Shown: positions 10,092-21,205 of the stretch, piece after piece
How positions within the stretch are numbered: the stretch's first letter is position 1
How the letters are laid out: each line of letters opens with the position of its first letter
From: Opisthorchis felineus
Taxonomy: Eukaryota > Platyhelminthes > Trematoda > Opisthorchiida > Opisthorchiidae
DNA length: 64,000 nt
Reading direction: 5' to 3'
Assembly (NCBI GenBank): GCA_004794785.1
Contig: SJOL01007680.1
Coordinates: forward strand, 179,549-243,548
Made by a program: the position numbers and the translations under genes
The notes under the pieces: model-generated
Database searches by the model: none
What the model saw: only the letters and a program-made list of their open reading frames with translations
What the model was told of the DNA's origin: nothing

Positions 10092-13000
10092 CAATGATGG
10101 CACGCACAGATCCGTCAGACGCCGAAAGGTGAAAGGCCTAAGCGCCGATGAATAGCGAAGTTCTCGGAGAGCGTAGAGTGCTTTTGCAGTGAAAAACAGT
10201 CACCTCCTACTTCGGATAATCCAACCAACTAGTCCAAGGAGGACGGATGTCAGTGAACGCATCCCTAAAAATAGCGGGACCTCAAATCACTCACAGAAAC
10301 GTCGTTTTGAACGATGGGCTGAAACCATTGAAAAACAGGTCAGCTGACCGTCAACAGCCAAACTATATGAACTCGAATGCGACGCTTGCACCAGTCATTC
10401 ATCGACAGCAAAAGTGCAGCGTGCGATTTCATTGTTTCAGTGGAAAACGCCGCCTGTTCCAAATGGTCTGAATCCTGCATGCTTAAAAAGGTAGTGGGAC
10501 CTTGTTACCAACCTGAGGAGGACACAGCGCCAATGAGAACATCATGCGAAGACCAGCGGGCATCACTATGGTGGCCATAGGTTCCAAGGTATTATTCACT
10601 GCAACTGGAAAAAGGAAGCCTCATGTTTCATTTGAGACTATATTCAATATGGCGAATTATTTTTCTACAGGTACCGCTGGCAAACGAGATTAATGAAAAC
10701 TCGGGTTCCAGGTCTACCTGACGAAACTCGAGAACGGTTGACCAGGTTTTCAATGGATCTCAGGAGTGGACTTAAAGCTTAATCTGAATTGTTTCCAAAT
10801 CGCATCTCACGAACAGTCAAGCAGGCCAGGACTGATAGCGGTGTTGTAAAACGTTGACAGCTTAACCAAGACATATGGTCATGCAGCACGAATTGCAAAA
10901 CAAAGCATTATGATGTACGATCACTGGTTATTAGCTTGTTGTACTACGAACCGGCAGGAAGTGGATCAGATTACCTTGCGTCTTCCACAATCAGTTCAGC
11001 TACAGTCTGTTTTTTAAAGCTGACGGTGTTTCTTTATACAGACAGCCGGTTGAGTTTTGTCAGTGAGCAAGATCTGCAAGATCTGGCTACTTGACCATTT
11101 AAATCTTCAACCTAAAGAGTCATCTCAAACAAACTTGGAATAACAGGTGAGCGTGAGCTGGTTAATCACCAGTTAGGCGAAAAAATCTGTACGGTTCGTG
11201 TAAGTTATTTGATCATGGCCAGCAATTCACATGATACTTATTCAAACTGCTTTTGCAAGGCGGAATTCTGAATATATTGGGAGGAAATACAGGATAAGTT
11301 AAGGCCATGAAAGTGGTCCCCTGTCATTTTATCTTAATACATGCTTAATCGGCATTTAAAAGTGAAAGAAGGTAAGTAAACCACGTTAGACGCCAAACAA
11401 AGCCAATGCGGAATCCATTGAGTGTGCAATGACAATCAGGTTTATCCTGAGGTGTACTGATAAAATAATGAGCGCGTACAAAGCCGCAAACGCCATACTG
11501 AGTAAATCACTGATCTGTGCCGAATCGACAGGTTGATCGCTCTTAGAAACATAAATCTAACTTCTACCATCTAGGTTTGTTCGACCTGACTTCAGAGAAG
11601 ACATTCCGGCAAATGATATATGATCCCGGTACGACAGAAATGAAAATTTCGGTGACGAAGACAAACCAAAACAACGAAACTTTGAGGTGCTTCTCTAATC
11701 AGATCCCAAGCTGCAGGGATGTGAGCTGCTTAAAATTACCAATGCATTATTTCTGCGTTACTAGCATTAAAATATCGTCATAATCCTCTGACCTTACCGG
11801 GCAGCTTTGGCAATCGATACAGTCGTTTAAGTATTGGAACTATCGAAACACGTTGTGTTGATTACGAGGCCCATACTGCGCAACGATAACTTTTTATTTA
11901 AGATGCACCCATATCCTAATTTTTGAACCAAAATTGGAGAGTTCGTCAAGATCGATACTAGCTGCAGTGATTAGCAACACTTGCTGCCACACTTGGTTGA
12001 ACAGTAGTGCTTCCCAGGGATTACCGCATGCCTGAGGTGATGTGTAATTCATTCAACTACATAAACTTTAATACTAGCTAGCATACATAACAATTTTCCA
12101 TTGAGATATGTCCTTATGTCACAGCCAAAGTAAGGAATATTACTGGAGTCTAAGTGAATATTGAGTTGTTTTGCTTCATTACATCTTTCAGCTACATTAT
12201 TATCAATCACTGGTTCAACTGTGGAACGCTCAGACGAATGCTGCTGTTGGTTTACCCAAGGATAGTTTGTTTGATAAGACAAATCGAAGCCACAGCCACT
12301 ACGGCGGCGGCTTGCTGTATCCTCTGTGCTCATAACACAAAAAGTGAAACGATGGTTTTCCGGTTGCTTCTGTCTGGGCTTGAGCAGCCAAACAGTATGT
12401 CATCCACCGTGCCTCCTTCAGTTTGCACAACGGGTATTTATAAAGCAGGTGCCGCAGTTGAGTGCCTATTATTTTTTTAATTTCGTGATCATCTTGGAGT
12501 CACAATTCTTCGTGTGTATATATATATATAGATGTATAGATAAACATGCACATTTATACGCATTTATATAGTTCAGTTTTCATCGGTAAGCTACCAGTGT
12601 GTAACTGAGACTGTGTTTTAGTGTCAGTTGAATTAATTAGACTTATTCGGATATGGAAAAATAACCCTCGTTTAGTAATTTTACTGTCAATCTTATCAAC
12701 TACAGATTTATTTCGGGCAAGGCTAATTAGAAACAGTCAGCAGTTCACCACTCACAAATTTTTCTTCTTTCATCATGGATAAATGAGCAAGTAAAAACCA
12801 AGCAGTACTTCGGCGTGAATTGGGTAAACCTGCAAACTACGTGAGAGGAGATATACAGTTTACAAAACCAATCTGATTGGCATGTTTGCGGTAAAGCGAA
12901 GTTGCCAAAGTGATCAAGTTTAGTAGACGAGAGAATAAATAAGCAACGGGAATCAAGAATCCTTGTTTTGTTGATGCAGATGGGAATGACATTCAAGCTA

Positions 13001-15004
13001 AATTGAGATGCTTCCACACTGGGTTAACTTTGATGTTCCGTTAAAGAAGCTCGTCCAGATGAAAAATCAAGCGTTTCTCTCCATATTCCGTTATTCTTGA
13101 CTCTCGATTTACGAGTGGGTAACCTTAACTTCCAATTGAAGGAAAGTCCTAGGAAAACAAAACTACGTTACTTGACCACCTGGAGTTCAATTTCATTGAT
13201 TGCTACTTGGACGAAATCGGCCCATTATTCTGTAAGAAGTTCATGTAGTCAAATCGGACAGGATCGTTATCGCCTATGAAACAGTAATGAAGATCTCTTA
13301 ACCCATGAAAATGTATCGAAACTCTCACTCTATCGACTAATCGAATCGGCACTTATTGTTCTGATTGTTCTATAGAGCACGTAGGAGGAACGTAGCCAGT
13401 TGAACAGTACACACCTGACTTTATCGAAGGAAAACAGACGTTCGTACAAGCGAACATATGGAACACGCTAGCATTAATTGTGGCTGTATTCACGAATATC
13501 GATGTTACTTTCCATCAACGAGAACCTCATGATGTACTGATACCTATTGGGTAAGCCCGATTCACAAAACGTGACACTATCAAGAAAGGTCCTGAATCGA
13601 TTTTTTTCGTGAGGAGCGTCAGGTACTCAGGGAACGCGTTGACGAATAGAGTAGATGTAGGAAGATAGTTTTCAGTCCAGTAATCCCAGTCACAACTGTT
13701 TGTTATCTAGTAGGTCAATCTGTTACATGTTCAGCTTAGACGTTTACAATAGTGCTGTAGTACACCAGACAGAATCTATTAGTGGTCTAACTGCTACCAG
13801 AGCACTTCCGGTGAGTTTTGCTCTAGAAAATGAATGGGATATTTGATTACTTGAACAAGAGGTGTCCAACGAAGGCATAATGAGTCGAGCAAGTATAAGT
13901 CAGGTTGTGTTTACTGCCAGAAACTTTGGGCACATCGGTTTTCTGAAACAAGGTTATAGTCTTAATAAAGCCGAGCAGTTCTGAAGGATTATTGTAAAGG
14001 CCGAAGACAAATAAAATATTTGCCACTTATCGGAAACTTCTCCGGAGCTGTTGAGTTTTGTAAAGTTAATCGATATGTTTTGTCAGTGCTCAACCTCGTC
14101 GCTAAATCAGTCAGAAGAAAGCCGGAAAACTTCTAACAACGATGAAGTCTACCGACTGGATATTTTCGGTCGTTTCTTTCCTGATTCTTCCGAGTTTCAT
14201 AAAGATTCAAAACAACCATCTACGAGTAGTGTTGATCATTGTTACCAAGCAAAACTCCGAGCAAGCTGAACCTATCGTCAGTCAACTGCTCAATTTTGAT
14301 GGTATACAACGCTCCGATAAAAACTATTCAGCATGCAACATTTCCTGTTGTAAAGAGTTCTAGTTACTGAATGACTGATGGCGACTTTCAGCAAAGGTAT
14401 AACACGAATATCTTCAAGTTAGCCTCAAGTATAACCTGTTAGCATAGCATCAGGATAATGAAAAATAGTGGTTTTCACAAACTGCATTATTTTGAAAATG
14501 TATGGGGGAGGGCATGACAAGCAATACCCGAGGATAACCAATTCCCAGTTCTTGATGAATGCAACGAAATGCAGATTTAAATAGCTGAACAGAAAACGCC
14601 AGTTAGGGTGGTTCATTAGGGTGTACGGGCACAGTATAGAGGATCGCAAAAATATGTTCAAACCCAAGTTTCCACTAGAAGTGGATAACAGGAAATAGTG
14701 ATTTACCACGGATGTAATTTAGGGTATCGATCTCTAAGGACTGTAGAGTTAAGGGTCACTTTTTTATGATTCTTCATACGTTTAACTGCCCCAAATATTG
14801 AGGTTAGCGTAGGTTCTGTTCATTCGTGAGTTCTCATGGACTATTAAAGCGTCAGATGTATAGAGTATAAGCAAGCTGCCAATGTCCCGGTAGAGGTGTG
14901 TAGCCGAATAGGAAACAAGTTTGATCCTTTTATTTACCTGTAATTTTTGTCTGTGAGTGCTGGCCAACAGCTGATTAAAACCAATTTCACATCTAATACA
15001 AACT
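10092..15004. other. Non-coding stretch
   Basis: Nearly 5 kb with only short frames (108 codons or fewer) and no recognisable domain. A (TA)n run lies at 12515-12531. I saw no second copies of any segment elsewhere in the window. Confidence 0.5.
12515..12531. repeat. (TA)n microsatellite
   Basis: Short pure TATATA tract within AT-rich non-coding DNA. Confidence 0.8.
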
Positions 15005-15460
15005 TCTAGTAGTGAATCGGTTGGCGGGCGCGTATTCTTTTTGTCAACAGGCAGAAACCATTAATCAAAAGGTTACTTGAGGTAGCCTCCGATACTCAGC
15101 TGATGAATCTCAGTGAAGGCGAAAAACTTCACGTGACTGGGGGATCAGGCATTCTAACGTATGACTCCTGACAGCTGGCGAGGTTCTATGACCAGGTCTT
15201 GGCAGCTGTCAGGCCCTCTGCGAGGTCCGATGACCACTAAAAGGGGAGCTTATCCGACTATTTACCAGTAGTCACATGCTTCGCATGAGGCAACAGTTGG
15301 TTAGAGCTTGAGGGGCATAACTGTAAACATTCAGTTTTGCAAACCTCTCGGTGGGCACGTATTCATCTTTAGCTGAAGCAACTAACCAACGGGTTACACG
15401 TCTCCGCATGAATTCGACAGCGGATGGAAGATAACGTGTGACTGAGTTCTTGGTAAGCAC
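15005..15460 (+). repeat. Two diverged copies of an unclassified repeat
   Basis: About 15014-15095 and 15340-15420 align, sharing CGGT-GG-GGC-CGTATTC, a GCAGAA/GAAGCAAC-TAA-CAA block, GGGTTAC/AGGTTAC and a CTCCGAT/CTCCGCAT block. Between them, CTGACAGCTGGCGAGGTTC and CTGCGAGGTCCGATGACCA form a further partial direct repeat at 15168-15236. The arrangement suggests a decayed interspersed element with internal repeats. No coding motif was recognised. Confidence 0.35.
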
Positions 15461-16541
15461 AACACATTTGTTTCAACAGGTGGTTTTATTTTACCAACAG
15501 GCATTTTTGGATTTGCCCTAAATTGTTCACCTGAAAATGACATGAAGCCAAACTTTTGGTCAAAAGACAACCTCTTCTTTATTTCCTCAATCACAGTCTA
15601 AATAATCTAAGGTGGGATTGGGAAATTAAGTGCCCGTGTAATTTTTCCACGGATTGTATTGACAAAGTACGCAGAAACCACGTGAATTGGACATTCTAGT
15701 CATACTGAGTACAGGGTTTCTATAGGGTCTGGACGAAAACATTTCCGTTCCTTGAAGCGTCTCCTCTTTTATATTATGCAAAGTCGCACCGCTTTATATA
15801 AAGTCTACTCTGTGTTTTCTTACATTCAGTCCAATAGAATAAAAAACGTTGGCGCTGCCGCCTGTACCATTCATTAAACGCGTAACAGTTTGAAGTAAAC
15901 ATTCTTCTTTTCGCATCAATTTCTAAAGCCGCTGGTAGTATGTAGGCAGCAGAAAAAAATTATCCACGCCAAAATTTCCCAGATTGCCAGGGGTGAGTAG
16001 TTTAGGGTTTCAGTAAAAGGGTCAAAATTAAAGATTTATCGTATAAGCAGGGTTCTGTACTATCGGCCGAGTTAGTGTATGAGGCGGTGACATGCATATT
16101 TAACCATTCTGTGTTGATTTTCTATACCTCGCCGGTCATTTACGGAATACTGCCCCACAATCGTCCGTCCACCGATCAAGCTGTAGAAATACTCCGCAAA
16201 AAGTCCATGGCCGACAATTCGTTCGTGCCATAGAGTTAGGAACTAAGGTCTTCGTAGTACGTTAGAAAGCCTATACGATACTGGCATTTTGACAATACTG
16301 TATAAAGAAAATGGGTGCTTGTCATGACAATATGGGTCACATGAACTTGGAAATTTCCTACGAGAGAAAAATTGCCGTAAGGCTTGCGCTGGAAAAGGTG
16401 GACCAAACGGAGATTGTCACGGTTTTCTCGCCACCTTTGAGAGAACTTGGACAATTTGTCGAAATATAGGTAGCTCGATTGCTTCTAATGGTGGATGATC
16501 TGGTGGCCGTTGATCTGTTTGCCTGGTTCCGCAGTTAGCCT
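15461..16541. other. Non-coding stretch
   Basis: Only short frames (72 codons or fewer) and no family repeat or tandem array recognised. Confidence 0.5.
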
Positions 16542-16578
16542 GCAAACGTTTCGTCTCCAATCGAGTAGACATTATCAG
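16542..16578 (-). ncRNA. Hammerhead-ribozyme-like motif (family B), degenerate
   Basis: On the minus strand the order is CTGATAA (16578-16572), one extra T, stem II GTCT/AGAC around a ten-base loop (16570-16553), then GAAAC (16552-16548) and GTTTGC. Apart from the G-to-A change in the CTGATGA box this is a hammerhead core. The segment matches the motifs at 47991-48045 and 48110-48144, including the shared GCAAACGTTTC and ATCGAGT-GACAT blocks. The core substitution should make it inactive. Confidence 0.5.
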
Positions 16579-17499
16579 TAAGCACTCAGCTGCGCAAGGG
16601 GAAAATTACATGTGAGCGTAACTCACAAACTTTAGTAATCCAAAGATATATGGACACATGATTGATTGCCAGAGACCTCCAGAAGTGTCAGGGATGTTTA
16701 AAATCAAAACTACTCATCGGTTGGTTGAAAAGCATTAAACGGAGGTAATATTTCACATTTTTCAAGAATGACAATGGTATTCCATTAAGATCTATCAATA
16801 AATTTCAAGCCAATACAGTTGCTAAAATTATGAAACTGTGAAAGTGTTTTTGGTGAAGATAAGCATGATAAGTTGCGTAGATGGAAGGAAGTTAATTCCG
16901 TTGAGTCCCCACCTGGTTCAGGAATTCAGGTATAGATCTCAAGAAAGCAGTCTGAAGAAATCTCTGTCTTTCGGTCGAGTTGCAATACTTAAGAATATCT
17001 CATTTCGAAAATGTTCACATGGTGTTGCGCATCATTTTTTGTGGCATTTTATCGTATACATTTCAGATTGTCTGTGACAGTATGCAAATTATTTCTTCTT
17101 TGGGAGCCAATTTGAGAATTCCAATAATAATGCGGTTAAGATCGCGCCTTAAGGCCTCACTGTTTTGAGTTAGCTAATCAATAATGATTCAACTTTGCTA
17201 TGAAGTCATCATTCTTTTCTGAACAAAATGATGTTAAGCAAAGGTGACATTATAAAGAAGTCAACGTGGGCACAAACCCTTATCAAACAGGTCAGTTTCC
17301 AAACAAAACGTAGAGACTGCCGCTCAGAAGCAATGATTCTGAATTAACCGAGGAATAACTCTAATCGTGGCCACTGAACTGTACGCTGTGGAAAAATAGG
17401 CGTGCTGAGAAAATCAAGGATAACACTTGAGTAAAGCGAACCGAAGGGTTCAGCGTTTTGGGATAGATGTGAAAAAAACTGTTGAGCAGAAATGTTTGG
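16579..17499. other. Non-coding stretch up to the large inverted repeat
   Basis: No gene or repeat recognised. A minus-strand frame of 139 codons (17361-17780) runs across the boundary at 17500 and so cannot be a single ancestral frame of the duplicated unit. Confidence 0.5.
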
Positions 17500-20400
17500 A
17501 AATGTGAGAGAACAAAGGTTACGCGAGACAGCTTTTGATCAGTTTTAGAGACAACAACATGAATGGGAATAAAAAAACTGACGAATGTTCCAAGTTGACA
17601 GAAATATCCGGAAAACATCTTTGGAAAGTAGAGGTGAGCCATACAGATGCGAAATCGGATAAGAACAGGCGATGGAACAAACAGCAGTGAGTATGTGAAG
17701 AGATGCATGCTGATAAAAAATCCCATCTCTCCTAAAGTGTCGTCCTCACGGTCCAAAATGCTAGTGAGGAAAGCCACCACTTAGCAGAATATCGATCGCC
17801 TGATCGCAGATAGAGGAAGGGATGAGCCATTCGGAATTGCGAGCACTGAAGTTGTTGGGATTCTCTGAAAGATTCAATTTGAGGATTGATCTCATACCAC
17901 CGTTTGAAGGAACAAAAGTTCGGATGCAGCGTTGACATTCGGTAAGTTAAAAAGGAGCGTCAGTCTAGAAGCTACTTGGTTAGTTCCTCAAAGGATGGGG
18001 GCCTTCAACTGTGACCAGTTTAAGCCAGTTCCGGCAGATTGGGCGTGTGAGAAACTATCGCTAACTTTCAGGTGTTTTCCTGACTGAAAACCTTCCAGCG
18101 AAGATGACAAGGTTGAAGCTCTAGGCTTTCCTGTATTCCTAAATCAACGAAGCATCAGTTTATTTGTGTCAGAACAGACTGTCTTCTAAGCAGCCACGGG
18201 CAGCAAAGTTTGATTTCCAGTTACACACATTATATTTTCAAAGATGTTATTCGTGTATGATTCTTTCGGCGATCATGTTACGCACGAGAGATCACGTCTA
18301 GGGTGAAGCAGGGCTTGGGCAGCCATTTACAGTGGTTTCATGGAAAGAGGTGAATGTAGTTCAAAATTTCCACCATAGAGACCATGTGAAAGATTTGCTT
18401 AAGGGAATGCTGGTATTTGTCATGTGAACCAGTGCCCACATATTTCAGGACCTAAATCTAATTTGACAGGGACTAGGAGACCAATCGAACACGACAGACA
18501 GAGAGACACTAATGGATTTCGTTCTCTTAGGCCTACTCTGACACAAAAAGAAAAGAGGGAATATCTAGTTGGGAAAATTCAAAACGCTGAAACACATGCC
18601 ACTGTAGATATGAGATTCTGTTGGGAAAAGGGGGAGATGGAGGATTACATGGGAGGATGGACAAGCCACATTAATAAAATTTTGCAAGCCAAATATATGG
18701 CAGAATGGGGTCTGAGAGTTCAGGCGACGGACTGCCTGTTCGGTGGCGACCGCTGTCTACAAACGGGCAACTAGAAAAGCATTCAAGTTTTCTGTACAGT
18801 TTACGCGAGACCCTGATTTTTACTGACAAAGTTCATATGAGATCATTGGGATATGGCGATGAAAACACACACTTGGAATCCGACAGTGTCTGGCGAAACC
18901 TTAGGCGAGTCTAGTAGCTGCATTCTGGATACACATGATAATATATGGCTATTCAGGTCTACTCTGTCATACGTAGTTGGTTCGGCAGGATCCACATAAC
19001 AGACATTCGAAATGCCCGCCATCTAGGATATTAATGGACACATGTGAAACGGCAAAGCGGGATCATTAATTCATTCCGCTCAACAAAATGTCATGAAGAA
19101 TGGCGAAGCAACTATTGTTAGATTTGATAAGTACATGACTGGCAGTTTGCCAAAAGTGAAACACCAAATAGCCACAAGAAGTGCAAATGCTGACTGTCTA
19201 ATGGGCCTGATGGGGATCATGAAAAGCCATGAACAGATTTGGTAGCAGAACACTTGGTGCCTTGGCCTTTTATGGTGACAGTCGTATTCATACTGTGCTC
19301 TCACGCACCCTCCTCACTGCGAACACCTGTCAAGTACTCAATACTGATAAATTAGTAAAAGATAGACATCAAGGAACGCGAACAGGCGCCATTCGAAGAG
19401 ACAGTGCAACGGAGAACAGCGAAAACATGATAATTTATACGGTCGGATAGGAAGTTCATGACCATTATCATCATTATCATTGACAAAAGAAAACATTAGC
19501 GTTCAACACTGATGCATCGAACATTTCCTCATAATTAGCAAGCTGGTCTGAAAACATTGCTGCACAACATAAACATCGTTCTGAATGATATATGAGGCCG
19601 CGTGGTTATTCACCAGAAGAATAGAATGAACAATGGATTTATCTGAGTCTCCCGTCAACTGAAGGCTAATTCGCCATTTACCAAATTGATCGTTCATCAT
19701 GACATTGCACCATGGTCAGTGCATCTTCTCAGCCCGACTAAAGATTATATTGAACTCCATGCAATATTGCTCACCCGGAAAGCCACGGGCCGACCAATCA
19801 GAAAGTTGATAGCAAATGAGTTTGAGGAAACTGTCCTGATTCTCATCTTTTGTTCATCATGTGTTTGTAGTTGCTACTGGTTTTCACTCATTCAGAACCC
19901 CCGGATCAGTTGACGGGTGAGGAAATACGACAACAATTTCCCCATTGTTTTGTTGATTTCACTGGTTTGGAGTAACAACTTATTGATTAATTGCTTCGCT
20001 AGTACTCCGGAAACACAACAAGATGAATTTCCTGGCAAAACAAATTTCTCTGCACTCGACAATCAGCGTGTAAATGGTGGTCTGATTGTCCGATGAAACA
20101 GGTGAGAAGGTAGGGAAACAAGCAACTTTGCTAAAAATCTGATGGCTTTATGGTTGCTGTGGTAGCTAGTTTTGCGTTTGCTCACCGACCGTTGGATGAA
20201 AGCTATAAATTATACCTGAGGCGACGTATGATCTATCACTCAAAATACCCAAAAATAATCCTCTCACATAAAATACATTCCGCATTAAACTAGTTGGACT
20301 CTCCTGCAAATACCATGTACTGATAGAAACAGTTTTGACGAAAATCCTCCCGTCATGTGTAGCCTACGCTAACTACCACACAGTGACAGACTAATCAACC

Positions 20401-21205
20401 CAAAGATATGGAAACACAAGACAGATGTGCTATAGTCACTCAGTGATATTGCCCACTGCACCGTATCACAATGTATGCCATCATCACGGAGGCCATTCAA
20501 GGAACAACAATGTGGAACCTCAGCGATCAACGTGAAACACTCATAGAGTTACATGTGAGACATTCGAACGCAACCCATACCACATCACAGTTGAATCATT
20601 TAGAGAGTAAACGCATGTACTAGTCTAGCAAGTGCAGTCAAATGTTTAAAAGCGTCCAGTCTGAAATTCCATTGCAATTGCAACCCTCCAGAAAGATCCA
20701 CAAACCCTACGAGATTTCGATTTGCATTTGCGTGTTTTGAGGCAATCCTGTGCTCACTAATAAAAAACATTCCGTCGCAAGTTCCTGCCTCAATAGGACT
20801 TACCACATGAATGTATCAGGTCCGGTCACGTGATTAGTTGGTAAACAGCATGTTGTTTATCTCATGTTGATCGCATCACCTTAACCAAGATGTAATTCAC
20901 TCAAACAAGCCACGAATTCAGTGTCACCATCAGCAGTGTGCTGTAAACGCCAACATAAGTGAGGAGAATTTGTGATACACTGGGATAATCGCATAGGTGG
21001 GCAAACGTTCCTTATACACGCACGAGAATAAAACGATTCACTTACAGGTCTTGTGGAGAAAACTACGAACCACAGATAAACCCGACCACAGGGTGAACAA
21101 CAAGTTAAAGTCAGTGCATCACTAAACAATTACTTGTTTAGTATGATTTGTAAGCGAGCAAGTCAGTTTGCTGAACATTTGTGTCTAAGGTGATTGCTTC
21201 CAGCT
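17500..21205 (+). repeat. Left arm of a 20.4-kb inverted repeat
   Basis: About 3,706 bp that recurs in inverted orientation at 34177-37882. The outer edge is AAATGTGAGAGAAC at 17500 and the inner edge lies close to GATTGCTTCCAGCTG at 21205. Identity varies from about 99% (around 18600, 20881-21205) to about 94-95% (around 17760, 18000 and 20100-20230). Indels are few, so the arms have the same length. Open frames inside the arm, for example 18424-18774 (+, 116 codons) and 20881-21129 (-, 82 codons), are preserved in the other arm, but this is expected at such identity and none is recognisable. No direct target duplication flanks the outer edges. Confidence 0.97.
18887..18920 (+). repeat. LTR-start-like sequence inside the left arm
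   Basis: TGTCTGGCGAAA at 18887 is identical to the first 12 bases of the probable LTR at 9149, followed by loosely similar CCTTAG-CG and CTGCATT. The mirrored copy in the right arm (about 36490) has lost one T. Similarity fades after about 30 bp. Confidence 0.25.

Noticed and set aside
15099..15130. CTGATGAATCTCAG...GGCGAAAAAC as a possible hammerhead.
   Set aside because: The sequence between the boxes cannot form stem II.
17361..17780. 139-codon minus-strand frame as a gene.
   Set aside because: It crosses the inverted-repeat border, and the right-arm counterpart diverges and stops there. No motif.
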